From Boletus sp. NGJ (Eukaryota; Basidiomycota; Agaricomycetes; Boletales; Boletaceae), in the NCBI GenBank assembly GCA_019096195.1, contig JAGTXK010000026.1, forward strand, positions 186,001 through 250,000: a stretch of 64,000 bases of DNA, written 5' to 3'. Under the pieces are notes generated by a model, which saw only the letters and a program-made list of their open reading frames with translations, did no database searches and was not told where the DNA came from. Both the position numbers and the translations under genes were made by a program. Of this stretch, positions 48,107 through 59,794 are shown one piece after another; the first letter of the stretch is position 1, and every line of letters begins with the position of its first letter.

Positions 48107-48467
48107 ATTCATTTTAACGTTTCACTTGATGACGGTCCGACTTTGGGGATAGTGCATCTTCTGTTCCTGCCGTGAGCTTCCACGACTGCGAGGTATCTCC
48201 CACTGTGAGAGGGCCTCTCTCTCTCAAGACTTGGCTGGATGACCGTACGTACTCGACGTGGTCACCAGTTTTGGGTCAAGTACTAATGGGCCAAGTCACG
48301 CAAGGGGTATCAGATGATGCAGGCTCTCTATGACCCGCTGCTTATTTTATCCCCGTCCAGGTGCTTAGCAGGCTCCGCAGCAACTACGCACCCGAATTTT
48401 ATGTATTTAATTCACGGCCTCCCTCTCCTCTCGCCCACGTCCAACACGATACTCGCTACGAGTAGCC

Positions 48468-49030
48468 ATGAAGTTCACGCACCTCGTAACGTTGACGGCC
48501 CTCCTCGTGCCCTACGTCTACGCCTCTCCGCAGGCCACGCCCTCCGGCATACCTGGGTGAGTACATACCCCCATCTCTGCTCAGCGCACACGCCCTGACC
48601 CCCACATGTGCACCATTCCCCCAGCACGAGCGCTCTCCCCAGCGCTCTCCCCACTACGTTCACCTTTGACACGACCGGCGCCCTCTCCATCCTCTCCGAG
48701 CTCTCTTCCCTCATCTCCTCCGAATCCATCGCTCTTAGCTCGCCGCTCACGTCCATCTTTCCATCGTCACCCACCGCCTCTTCTGGCGGCACCAACACCT
48801 CGTCCGTGTCTGCCACTCCAGCTTCGAGTGCAGCGACGGTGGCGACGACAACGACGACGACGCCCGTCACGACGCTCCCCACCACGGTCATCGCGTCGAG
48901 CAGCCTACCGGCGGTCGCCAGCACCACCGCCAGCACGACCAGCGGGGCCCACAGCTTGAGAGATATGAATCTCCGGTCGAGTGTGATTGCGGGTGTCGTG
49001 CTTGGTGCCGCTGTCGCCGCCCTGGTCTAA
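48468..49030 (+). CDS. Secreted Ser/Thr-rich surface protein, probable GPI anchor
   Basis: MKFTHLVTLTALLVPYVYA is a clear signal peptide. One intron follows (about 48557-48627), then about 110 residues very rich in Ser, Thr and Ala (TTTTTTPVTTLPTT), and a C-terminal hydrophobic tail (SSVIAGVVLGAAVAALV) after a small-residue site. This is the layout of a GPI-anchored or cell-wall mannoprotein. No catalytic domain is present. The function is unknown. Confidence 0.75.
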
Positions 49031-49195
49031 GCCTCCCCCCATGGTCAAAAGTGACGGGCGATGTTCGCCGTACGTCCGTCTCCCTCAAACAGTGACAGTT
49101 TCGTTTTTCTTTTCATTTCGGTTTTTTTAAATCTCTCGCGCCTGCTATGTATACATACGCACGAAGGACGAGTCGACGAACGTGCCAATCCATAT

Positions 49196-49850
49196 TTATG
49201 TAGTGGATGTTAACGGCAACTTCAGTCGTTCAGCGTAGTAACATGCCAGTCCGCAATGGCACCACATACCCACCGATGGCTTCATAGTAGGCTCGCCTCC
49301 CTGCAAAAACGTCGATCGACAACGCGGACGGGGATAACATCCGAGAATCACCAACCTGTGCAAAAATGTCACGTAACCGAATGCCATCGCAAAACACAAC
49401 GCCACCTCGGATGCCATCAGACACCGCCCGGCCGCCCATGAGTCTCTTGAGGCGCCAGGGTCGACATGTGGCGCAATAGACAGCGGGAGGGGATTGTATC
49501 TTTCCTTTTCTTCTCCAGGCATTCGAAACATGTCGTGGCAGTACTGTCCACAGTCGATGATGGGTTGGAACATGTTACCCAATCGACGCTAGCTCTGCAG
49601 AGGGGAGCGACAGAAAACAGGTCGACGCGGAGGAAAGCACTCGCGTCGTGGACGATGGTATGCCTGACCAACATATCCCTGTACTAGTAGTTCTAGTTTT
49701 CCGCGCGAGCTGAGTGGCTTGACTTGCGTACTGCGAATGAAAAACACGTATTGTGCCAATGATATGCACCTTGAACCCGTTCGTCACGTGGCTGGAGACG
49801 TCCTCCGTGGTCTGCGACAAGATCAAGTCCATCGGAAAGATATTCATGGC
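49196..49850 (-). CDS. Doubtful hypothetical gene
   Basis: Overlapping minus-strand frames (49847-49575, 49582-49196 and 49439-49230) could be exons of a small gene. One frame contains a hydrophobic run (ALCFAMAFGYVTFLHRLVIL). Splice sites do not give one clear model, and no domain is recognised. It may instead be non-coding spacer between the Ser/Thr-rich gene and RAD6. Confidence 0.2.
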
Positions 49851-50042
49851 ATATGAACAAGACAGTACCAGACCGAATGCTCACGACAACCATACCGCAC
49901 TACTACAGTATCCAAGAAGGAGGGCAAAAAAAAAAAATTGAAAGGAACAAGCACCAAATAAAAGGGGGGGGAAACATCTATCCTGTCCGATCCAAGCACT
50001 GGAGACTGCCACCTTGTCCGACAGTCCAACAGCCCATCGGGC

Positions 50043-50663
50043 CTAAACCGCACCCCCTTCATCGACTTGCATCTTTTGTCGTTCCTCCGGATCTAACCAA
50101 CTGTCCTCGACCGTCGCCTTCACCCTCCGTACGTACTCCTTCATGTTTTCTCTGTACAATTGGGCGGCTTCCGCATTTGCGGGACTGTTTGGATTCGGAT
50201 CATGCAGCAGACTCTGGATGGACGTGAGGATCGCGGCGACGTCGTACGTAGGCGACCATCGATTTTGGAGAATGTCGAGACAGAGCTCGCCATTGGCGTA
50301 TACGTTGGGATGAAACATGCGTGAAAGGAATTTCACGGTGGGTGGTTTGTTGGGGTAGGACTCGTCAAATGTCAGCAGGAGCTTGAACGTGCCGTCCTCA
50401 AAGGGTGTATCGGCTAGTCAGGATTAGGATGAAGATGCCGGATGAGTCAACTGAAGCGACATCAAGGAAAGACAAAAACTTGCCTGGGCCAAATATCACG
50501 GCGTTCCATACCATGATATTATCGGGACATGGGCTTCCTGAGACACCACTCGGCGGGTCACTCGACAATCGCTTGAAGTCGCGGATGAGGCGTCGTCTAC
50601 AGTTTGTAGACTAATGTCCGAGTTGTTGATTTGGAGGACGTGATGAAGCGAGAAACGCACCAT
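50043..50663 (-). CDS. RAD6: Ubiquitin-conjugating enzyme RAD6/UBC2
   Basis: RAD6 is the E2 for H2B and PCNA ubiquitination. The model has three exons. Exon 1 is the start codon only (50661-50663), followed by a 50-bp GT-AG intron (50611-50660). Exon 2 (50484-50610) gives [19 protein letters not shown] to NAVIFGP. A GC-AG intron (50414-50483, donor GCAAGT) follows. Exon 3 gives [35 protein letters not shown] and the active-site block [11 protein letters not shown] (Cys), ending GGAV at TAA-sense 50043. The joined start [16 protein letters not shown] matches the invariant RAD6 N-terminus, which is why this start was chosen. An ATG at 50842 does not join in frame. The length is about 165 residues. 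Confidence 0.95.
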
Positions 50664-50834
50664 GATTGATATATACGAACGAGTGCTACAAGAGGGATAA
50701 TACAAAAGCCAAATTGTGCGCGGTGGACAAGATCAAGAACGGAACCATACTTACGCGGCACCTTGCCCGAAGTGGCTGCATTTGTCAGCCACCCAGACCC
50801 TAACCCCACTCTAGGGTTCCCCGTACTTTCTGTC

Positions 50835-51858
50835 TTAGACATCTTCCGGCTTATTCAACAATCTTCCTTCCATCCCACCTTCGACCATCACTACTTGGCC
50901 AGTAACGTGACCGGATACCGTCGATGACGATAACACCACAATCTGATTCGCAATGTCCAAGGGGGTCGCGACTTTTTTGAGAGGAGTCCTGCGAGCATGG
51001 CATTGAGGAGCTGGCTAACAATGTACCAGTAAATTGGCCACTCACGTAGCAAGGGCACGGTAGACCACGTTAGGGTCTGCCAAAGCGCTCTCCGCCATAA
51101 GAGTTCTCACCCAACCCGGAGCGACCGTGTTCACTCTGCCTTTCGGCGCGATCTTCACGATCTCGTTCTTCAACGACATTGTCAACCCATACATCATTGC
51201 TGGAAGAAAACCCGACGGTTAGATAGGCTTGACATAACATAGACAGACACTCACCGCTCTTCGTGACGGCATAGTCAGCATGTCCTGCCTCGCCGTATTT
51301 GCCAGCTGTACTTCCGATCAACATTATCGCTGCCTTTTCCTTCACCTCTGACGTTGCGCTCCTCAACCGTTTCAAATATTCACGGCAGACCAAAAACGAC
51401 GAGGTGAGGTTGGTCGAGATGGTATGATTCCATCGTTGAAGGGTCAGGTCCGCCACAGGGACGTCCTCCGTGGGCCAAATCCCGTGGTTCACCACCAGGA
51501 CTTGCACAGGACCGGCGTGCGCGATGGCCGTGAACATATTCGCGACGGATGTTTCATCGGAGAGGTCGGCTTGAACAGCTTGAAGATTAGCGTAGGCGTT
51601 CGAGAGGCTCTCCAATGGCCCATATTGGGTGTTATAATGGGCAGTCACCTCGGCCCCAAGCGCTGCCAGGTTAGATTGCTTAGATAGCATAATGAAGCAC
51701 AAGGACGGGGGGCTTACAACAGTAAAGTTTGGCGGTCTCGAGACCAATCCCTCCGCTTGCACCTGTCGATCCACGTGTCAATCAACTTGATCGAGTGGGT
51801 CTATCGGCAGTACTGTACCTGTAACGAGGACGTGTACATCTTTGAGTCCAAAGTCCAT
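50835..51858 (-). CDS. Short-chain dehydrogenase/reductase
   Basis: ATG 51858 (MDFGLKDVHVLVTG) opens the NAD(P)-binding Rossmann fold, spliced to ASGGIGLETAKLY, which carries the GxxxGxG-type loop. LVVNHGIWP (NxG motif), IMLIGSTAGKYGEAGHADYAVTKS (catalytic Ser and YxxxK) and APGWVRT follow. The end (SGHVTGQVVMVEGGM) is the classical C-terminal SDR sequence. Length is about 260, usual for the family. The substrate is unknown. It lies 170 bp downstream-to-upstream of RAD6 on the same strand. Confidence 0.85.
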
Positions 51859-51979
51859 GATGTTTCGTTTAAAATGTAAGGCGCTGTCAATGGTGGTCGT
51901 ACGTGGTGAAAATGATTCGACGCTGTTAATTGGGCTCGATGTGCCTTGCGGCGTGAACAAAGACGGTTTTAGACGCATC

Positions 51980-52470
51980 AGCTGAGCCCGGGTACCTATG
52001 GTCGTTCACCAGGTTTCGGCCTGGGAAGTGTCGCTCACTGTGGAAATCATAATCTGGTTTGGCTGAAAAGAGTAAACATAAAGCGAAAGGTACACACCTT
52101 TATTAAGACCGTTTGGTCATGGCAAAACCAGAACTTTCCCGGCCAAGATTGGTCTGACCTGGAAAGGAGGCCGGCGTCTTGATTAACTGCGTACTCGGTC
52201 AGCTGAAATCATACTCACCGATTAAATTCCCTCACAACTTCGCCATTGGTGAGAGACCACATATGGGCCTCCAAGACATTTGCCTCACTGGCACTAGCAA
52301 TAGCAAAGAGAAGCAGCTCCCCAGCCTGGATTCCGATGACCGTCACGGTATAGGATCCCTACCACTGGAGATCGCTACCAAGAGGCTCGTGGGAATCACG
52401 TGGCGTACAGACGCATTTTTGTACGACTGCGTGTCTTTTTGCTTTGTTTCAAACCATCAGCTTTGGAGAC
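51980..52470. other. Intergenic between SDR and OPI3 starts
   Basis: This is a shared divergent promoter of about 0.6 kb (51859-52473). An open plus-strand frame at 52179-52577 overlaps the first OPI3 exon in another frame and is not believed. Confidence 0.5.
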
Positions 52471-52473
52471 GGT

Positions 52474-53289
52474 ATGGACGCGTTTTCTTCCATTATAGAC
52501 ACTTCAGCAACGTCGTTGTACATCTCCCTGCTGGCCATTGCGTTCAACCCCACCGCATGGAACATCGTCGCCCGTAACGGTAGGACAAAACCCCAGAAAC
52601 TCCCTCTCGGCCCGGATACTGAACCTGGGAGCAGAACACACGAACAAAACAATCACCCGCATCTTTGGCGGTAACGCACGTCATGGTTGTTACTTTCTCG
52701 CTCTATTGATTTTCTCGTTTGGGATGTTGCGTGACCACTTGTGCGTCTTTCCCTCCCTTGCCTATTTTGAAATCTCACTTTGACGCGACGTTGAGCATAG
52801 GTACCAGCGTGCGCTGAACGACCAGCCTCGCGTGCCTTTCCTTCCAGAGCCTTATGCAACCATGGTCCCTATCATCATGTTTCTGACCGGTCAAACCTTT
52901 GTCCTCACCTCCACATACGCGTTGGGGATCACGGGGACGTTCCTCGGGGACTATTTCGGGATTTTGATGAACCATCGCGTGCAAGGATTCCCTTTTAATG
53001 TGTTGAGGGACCCCATGTACGTCGGAAGCACGTTGTGTTTCGCTGCAACCGCTCTCTGGTAAGCCAGTTTCTCCTTCGTTGCCTGCTCTTCAAAGCTAAC
53101 TTCGTGTCTTGGAGGTATGAACGCCCGGCTGGTTTGATGATCACGCTGTACGTGTATGTTGTATACATCGTCGCCTTGCGCTTTGAAGGGTATGTCGTCC
53201 GTGTACCTCGCCTCTGCGCCAGTCATTGACACACTCATAGGCCATTTACTGACATGATCTATTCCAAACGCGCGACGAAAAAGGAGTGA
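52474..53289 (+). CDS. OPI3: Phospholipid N-methyltransferase, OPI3/PEMT type
   Basis: The enzyme methylates phosphatidyl-monomethyl- and dimethylethanolamine to phosphatidylcholine in the ER. It starts MDAFSSIIDT at 52474, then AIAFNPTAWNIVARNE spliced to NKTITRIFGGN, GCYFLALLIFSFGMLRDHLY, TSTYALGITGTFLGDYFGIL, FPFNVLRDPMYVGSTLCF, YERPAGLMITLYVYVVY and RFEGPFTDMIYSKR. GTFLGDYFGI and the ERPAG / EGPFT blocks match the S-adenosylmethionine-binding parts of the family. Four to five membrane helices are expected, and about 195 residues. It has four short introns. It converges on a lipid phosphatase gene 161 bp away. Confidence 0.92.
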
Positions 53290-53450
53290 TTTCTCGGCGA
53301 CGTGTGTCCATTAGGATTGCTCGCTGACCTATATATATTCTTTCCGCGGCTCTGCCACCTTGTGTGGTTACCCCAGCGGTATACGACATAATGGCGGATG
53401 AATAGAGGGTATTAGTTCTACTTCACCCTTTGTGGTCATTCGAAGTAAGT

Positions 53451-54924
53451 TCAGGTACGGCAATCATTCTGAGGTTTCCTGCTCCCGCCGATCAACCCCA
53501 CTTCTTCATTGACATTGGCATCATCCTCCGTGAAAAAGGCCGTCTCATTGTCCATGTTGTATTTGGCTTCGTCGAAGCGCGTAGTTAGTGGTATATGAGC
53601 TGTCTTGGAAGCAAGGTGAGGGTAATATTGCCTGTATGAAAAGTAGGCGACGCCAAGGCCGAGCGCAGACCCGGTGAACACGTCTTCCCAATGGTCTGTC
53701 ATATCGGTACGGAAATAAGAACGGCACTGAGTAACATTGGGTAGAACGCACGTCGGAAATCCATCGTACGCGACAGCGCCACCCAGGAGGCGATCCCGAG
53801 GGGTACGAGCAACAGCCACACCTTGCCCTGCATAGGGATAACGACGATTCAGCGTTCCGTTTCTCTTGTTCGGAATTGCATGCTTACAGCGTGTCCACGG
53901 GTATCGAACAGGTGGAGCTTGCCAGCAAGGTAGAACGTGAGGAATCCAAGTCCAGCAAAGGACACTTTTGAGCGCCTTGGGTTAGTCGCGCATCTGAGTT
54001 ACGAGGTAGACGGACTTACGGCTGGAATGACCGCTTGGGAAGCTCCGCCAGCCATCTTCGAGGATGTGTTTTGACGTTTGTGTGCAGATATCGACTGTCG
54101 ACAGACCCCACAGTGGATCCTCAGAACCGGCCAAGGGTTGGCAGCGCGAGATGACGTCTATTGGAATTAGCACAGGTCACCAGGGGTAATCTATCCGAGC
54201 ACGCTGAACCCACCGGGGCGGGGACGACCAACGGTGACCTTGACGATTTGCGTAATGGAGCCGGTGAGGGTGACCGACAACCACACTGAACGGTGGGCGA
54301 CGTCAAGAGACATCAAGGCACATGAGAAAGGAAAGAGGCGCACGACCAAGAGCGCTATGGTGGAAATCCCACCATGATCGTATGAACAGCAGATTGACGA
54401 TGATTTGCACGCCTAGGGGGAGCACGAAGCTGAGGAGCTCAAGTACATTCGTCTGAGGGATCCTAATAAGAGTGTAATGTGACAGGAACGATGGTATGAC
54501 GCACGCTAACACGTTGATGAACTGCATGGCTAGAATGAAATGGAAGGGTCCCTGATGAACGCGAAGTATTGACTCGAAAGACCTGACTCACGGGTATTGC
54601 AAACTGCCAGTACATGTCAGGCTCGACGATGATGCGACCATCAAACAAGGGAAACTCACGAGAGGTCTGTGAGCGCAAAGTGTCTCTTGAACCCAGTGAC
54701 ATGATGGCTGATATAGGAGAAGATCTGCCTGCCTACATCGTCGGCACGGTTTCCTGCAGCTCATGAACAAGATTGTGCGTACCACAAGATACTTGTGATG
54801 AGCCTGAAAATTGCGTGGTAAGCTGTAAAACCATCTCATGAACCTCGCACAGGTTCGCTCACCAATCCGGGGCATAGGAAATGAGGACTTGACGAAGACT
54901 GGGGCCTCTAGGGAATCGATTCAT
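53451..54924 (-). CDS. PAP2-family lipid phosphate phosphatase (DPP1/LPP-like)
   Basis: The enzyme removes phosphate from phosphatidate or diacylglycerol pyrophosphate. It starts MNRFPRGPSLRQVL. The three PAP2 signature motifs are visible: KVTVGRPRP (KxxxxxxRP, about 54230), RSFPSGHSS (PSGH, about 54040) and ALSRTMD leading to TDHWEDVFTG (SR...H...D, about 53700). HVTGFKRHFALTDLS is the usual N-terminal loop. SLQYP comes from a microexon of about 12 nt (near 54590-54602), a rare feature. Six membrane helices are expected, and the C-terminal tail is acidic. Many introns are present. Length is about 310 residues. Confidence 0.88.
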
Positions 54925-56496
54925 CGTCGGTCTGATGTGGGAGGAAGAGGAAAGAGGCTGATGGCTCGTATGCGTAATTATCACACATGTTCTTGACAAC
55001 CCGCCACTATCATTGACACGTTCGTATGTCAACGAGATTCATTTGGACGCCAAGTACCTACTAAAATGGCCGCAACACTTTGTCCATTCACGCCTAAAAA
55101 GTGCGCTGCTGCCAGTTGTTCCCAGAGCGCTTCACCGCTGATCGATAAGTTCGTCTCGACTCCTGCATGCCAGCGTTTGCGTACCCACGACGCTCGGCAA
55201 ATGCGGCCCTACCTCGGTTGATAAGGCATGGACGGCCCACTGGCAGAATAACCTCATATGTACTTACCCTCTCTTCAGCTGGCCTGGTGGGGGAACTGGA
55301 AAGAGTCGCCCGATAATGACTTTTGTCTCCCGAATCGGGTACCTTCCAGTACTTTGGGTTGACCGTAGATCAATCCTTCTTGCTCAAACACATCACAACG
55401 GTAAGAAGGGGCCAACCGGTTGCTGATTGGTGACTATCCCGACAGCTGGCAAGGCATGCAATTCTTTGTCGATTTGGCAAAGAGCCCGACGGTCATGGAC
55501 GCATGGTCATAGAAACCGGCGTCGGTAGGTCCTTATTCGCCACCTCGACTGCTTCTCAACCCACATGCACCTTTCCGTTGGCATATCTCTTGACGTGATG
55601 CGACCCACACCCAGTTTCGATTTCAAAGTACATCAAGTACGTTACCTTGTCGACGGACACCAGTGCAACTCATCGACCCCACACATTATCACCCGCACTG
55701 CCGTGTCTCGCGCGTTCCTCTGAAAATATACGAACAGATGTCGGTATCGAATGGTCCAAATCAATATTAGGTTGTCTTTGTGGGAGGTTGATCGATAGCT
55801 CGATAGCTCCTTTCTTCCCAATATCGATGCAGGCCATGTGAATGTTCCAATGAACAGGGAACAAAGACCATGTATCTGAGTCGACCGTATGATAACCGCA
55901 CTTCCATCGAGTGATGAAGACGAAAAGTATCAGGATCACCCTCACCATCAGAACAAAAAATCGACGCAGCATCGACTTCGAGTCAATGTACGAGCCACAT
56001 AAACGATTTTGACCTTGGACGTGTTGCAGAGGTATTTTCTAACCTCGGTATCTTCTGCTAGATAAGCCCTGCCTGACAATCAAGACAGAAATTATCACTG
56101 GAATGTGGCGCGACCTGCATGGAATTCACTGCAAGCCTCTTCTGGATCACGATGATTGAACAGGATTCACACTGAAAACCAGTTTAGCGTGCTGAGTATT
56201 TTCCCATTCGCTGGATGAGTGGAACAAAAGTAGAATAACTTGCTTGAGGTTTTATGGAATTGATCCTCAATACTATTGTCTCAGGCAAGTCCTGCACGAC
56301 AGTCGTTGCTTGCTCGCTTGCACAGGGAGACGCATTCACGCTCGGCACAAGGATATCGAACAGCCATGAATTAAGTCTTTCTGAGCCTCGGAAGAAAATT
56401 AAGTACTCAACAAATACATATATAATCTATCTGCACCTGCATTCAAAGAGATAAAAATAATATAGACAAACTTAAGGGGATAATCCCGCTCTTGCT
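54925..56496. other. Gene-poor stretch
   Basis: No gene could be supported. A 100-codon minus frame at 55972-55670 starting MLRRFFVLMVRVILILFVF has a signal-like start but no domain and no neighbouring exons. Nothing else stands out. Confidence 0.45.
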
Positions 56497-58763
56497 TCAT
56501 GGCGCTGCATACCACCACAACGTGGTGACACCAACGGGGAACGTGTACGTCGCCTAAACGTCCTTAAATCAGCACAGGACTGGCATCATGAAACAATCCC
56601 GCTCACCTGCATACCCCTAAACTCGATGGTCGCCGTGACAGGCTGTGGGTTCCACGTTGTGGACGCACTGTCGTCCCTGCCCACCGAACGGCTCAACGTT
56701 TCAACCTGGTTCGAGTGCGGAGGGGACATACCAGTTCAACACCACGAGACTATATCTGTTCCAGTCGGTTGAGGAAATTCGACCCGTGACGTATGCGCCT
56801 ACAACGAGGGCCCAATCGAGGCTACCTCCAACACTCACACCTATCCGCTGGCCCCACGGTCCCCCACTGTCACGCGGTAAGATGGCCTTGGAAGCCTGAG
56901 CCATAGCGTAGAATTCTTGGTTGACACTCCAGGTGCCATCATTGTTGATTTGGACCACGCCGCGGCATCCGCCACCACAGCTGTTGGATCCAGGGAGCTC
57001 AGCACCACCGGTACCATCGAGCGCAAGATTCCACATTAGCCCTGTTGAGGACCCATAGTTGATACTGCCGATGAAGCTAAGGGACGGTTTGGTCCAATCA
57101 ACGAGAAAAATCCACTGCTACTAGACCCACAGATTATCCATATACCACTTGGGTGCATGTCAGTCTGTGTTCTCGTCAAAAACTTTGGAGAACGTACCTT
57201 AATATCACTCCACCAATTAGAGCCGATGGTGCCTGTACACTCCGTGAAGAATACTTCCTAAGGAAAATCTCAAAATGAATATCATAATGATTCAATTCCA
57301 ATCATACCTTGCTGGGATACTGAGAAGTGAAATACGCTTGGTCACTCACAGTGCCCTCATAGCAGTGGAAAGAGACCCCATCAAAGGCACTTCCTGCTTG
57401 CTGCATCTGGAGCAAGGTAGGTCAGCAACAGATTCCAACCACACGTCAATCTCATCACGAACGAGTTGAACAGGGTAATTCGCGGCATCAGCCCAATTAT
57501 GTTCATATCCGATGATCTTGGTGCTCGAGAAGCCATTTGAATCCATTAGGTTGCGTAACGCGATCCCGATTTGTGCCTCTATAGACACTGGCATACTACA
57601 TGAAGGGTATGTTGGATTGCTGTTTTCGGGCTCGTTCTGCCGGATATGCATCAATTGACCATCACGTTCGTGTATATCGGTCAATGGCGTCTCACCTGAA
57701 CTCCGATAGCGTAGATATGGATCCCTTCGTTTGAGAAGCCTTGAAGACTCTTCAAGAGGTAATTCGCCACTTGAACATACGGTTGACGGAAGCATCTCAG
57801 CAGATCGGTTCAAGGTACTCACTGATAGCGACATACGCTGTATTCAAAGAACCACCGTCCATGGTTCCGCTCTTCATCCACCCAGGCTAATCGAACTGAG
57901 GAGTCGTTCTATGTGGTAATAGCACGCATATACTTACAGGTGACCAGGGAACGACGTAGACTCTCAACCCTGAGTTGATCGAAAAGATATCTTTGAGGGT
58001 CGAAAACACGTAGCTTGGCGCAGCGCCGATATTGAAATCGTTGAGGTTAACGTCTCCACTGGTGTCATCATAACTATATGCTGTTCAGATTGTATGTCAA
58101 CAACGTGTTCGTGGTGAAAGAATGAGCCGTACTGTTTGCTGAGAAGTCCGTCGCTCCAAGAGGAACCCGAATGTACGAGAAGCCCGCAGAGTCGGAGGCA
58201 TCAGTGACTAGACCATCGGAATAATCAGCGGGTTTAGTACACGATACTCGGATGCGTGCTCACTATTGAAAAGATAATCCAGCAGTTGCCAGTAGCTGGT
58301 TGGGTTCCGGGACTAGAATAGCATTCGGTTTAGCCACGTGATTAACACGCGAGGCTTTGAGGGTCTGGTTCTTCGCACCTTGAGAGTGTTCAGAAGAGAC
58401 GCAGACGAGTCAGCTATGCTTGATCGTTAATCTCCGTTGTGGTTTCGCAAATACATTGATCACCCACTCAACGTAGCGCCGAAGCCGTAGATAGTCTGGT
58501 AAATGGCTGAGTCATTAACGACTATATCCGCACTACCGATGGGGCCAGGCGTCACGAAATCAATCGGATCGGGAGTGGGCTGGAAGTAAGTGAAGAGCAT
58601 CTGCCTGTCCCATGTTGTCTGCCACTTCGCGAGGAAAGAAATTCGTATGCGAGTGAGGGCCTGAGCAACGACAAGTGTCCTCGATACATACAATGTCATA
58701 TATCTGTTGACAAGCCACTGTGCCCAGGACTCCGAGCAAAAGGACTGCTGAGGCCAAGCGCAT
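56497..58763 (-). CDS. Secreted GH30 glycoside hydrolase (probable endo-beta-1,6-glucanase type)
   Basis: MRLASAVLLLGVLGTVACQQ is a signal peptide. Then come SAIYQTIYGFGATLS, SYWQLLDYLF, FSYIRVPLGATDFS, VVPWSPPGWMKS, the acid/base motif QNEPENSNP (about 57630), IIGYEHNWADAA, FDGVSFHCYEG and the nucleophile motif VFFTECTG (about 57230-57255). MWNLALDG, GCRGVVQIN, a beta-rich C-terminal domain and the end TTLWWYAAP follow. Both catalytic Glu are present. The gene has over ten small introns and codes for about 530 residues. Fungal GH30 enzymes cut beta-1,6-glucan of cell walls. The exact substrate is inferred. Confidence 0.88.
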
Positions 58764-59794
58764 CGTCGGCCCCAGTGAGTGATTCAGTAAAGGGATTAAG
58801 AGAATGAAAGACGTACGTGGCAAGCTTGGGGGCCATTAAATGCCAAAAGCAATGTGAGGCGGTCCAAATGGAATTTGCTCTTTCGCGACGGAAAGGAGTG
58901 AACCCATGGAGCACACAACGAAGCACAATGGTAGCGGGCTTGATGGTGGCACGCAACTGAAGGGCACATGGGCTATAATTTTCCACTTTGTCCACTTCAC
59001 AACGCGGTGGCACCAGCTGGCGAGGCAGCGCCAACGGATCAATATGGATACTGTCAGCATTGAATGCCCGGCGTGTGGAATATGGCTGAACAAAAAGCGG
59101 CAATGAGGCCCGATCGTTTGGAAGAAAGAATACAGAAGGAAGCTATTCAACCTAAATGAACCAGAAAAGCGAAAGACTTGAATACCAAGAAAGTGCGGCG
59201 GGTTGACGGAACTGCACTCACCAACCTTAAGTGAGAAAAAGTCTTTTGATGGTAATGGAATGCCTAAAGAGCAATAGAGCAAACAGTGAATTGAAGCGCA
59301 TTTACAACGCGTGGCATCAGTAGGGGAAGCGATATTTCACTCACAGCTGTGTAAAGCAATGTGCTACGTGCCATTTACTGCGGCAGAGGCCAGATGGCAC
59401 GACTTCACGGCGGAAAGGAGACGTGACGATCGCGGAACCAAAGTGATGTATATTTGCTGGAGGATGGCGACTTGCAGTCGGTCTCGTCAGCTTCCGTTCC
59501 CGAACTCGACGATTGGGCAGAGAAAGCGCGCCACTGATACTCTACGCAGACATTCCATCAGGTAGAGCTCCGAGGTGATGGCTCAGGTTATAAGTAGAAA
59601 AGAAAAGCTAAATTTCCAGGGCGAACTGTCGCAGTGGCACTGACGACTATATTGGGACAACTCGACCCCCAACGTCCCAACAACCGCCAGCACACCAACC
59701 GGAGCTCCAGCTCGGAGGTATATGTGCCTAACAAATGCGAGCCTTCAAAGAGCAGTTGACACAAGGTCGGATGTAATACATATTCGCATGTTTA
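58764..59794. other. Intergenic between GH30 and AP-1 beta
   Basis: This is the promoter side of GH30 and the 3' side of the adaptin gene. Overlapping frames at 58836-59282 on the minus strand lack a domain. Nothing else is supported. Confidence 0.45.

Noticed and set aside
52179-52577. Plus-strand 132-codon frame before OPI3
   Set aside because: It overlaps the first OPI3 exon in another frame and lacks domains or splice support.
55670-55972. Minus-strand frame with a signal-like start
   Set aside because: It is a single short frame without neighbouring exons or a domain. Chance is likely.
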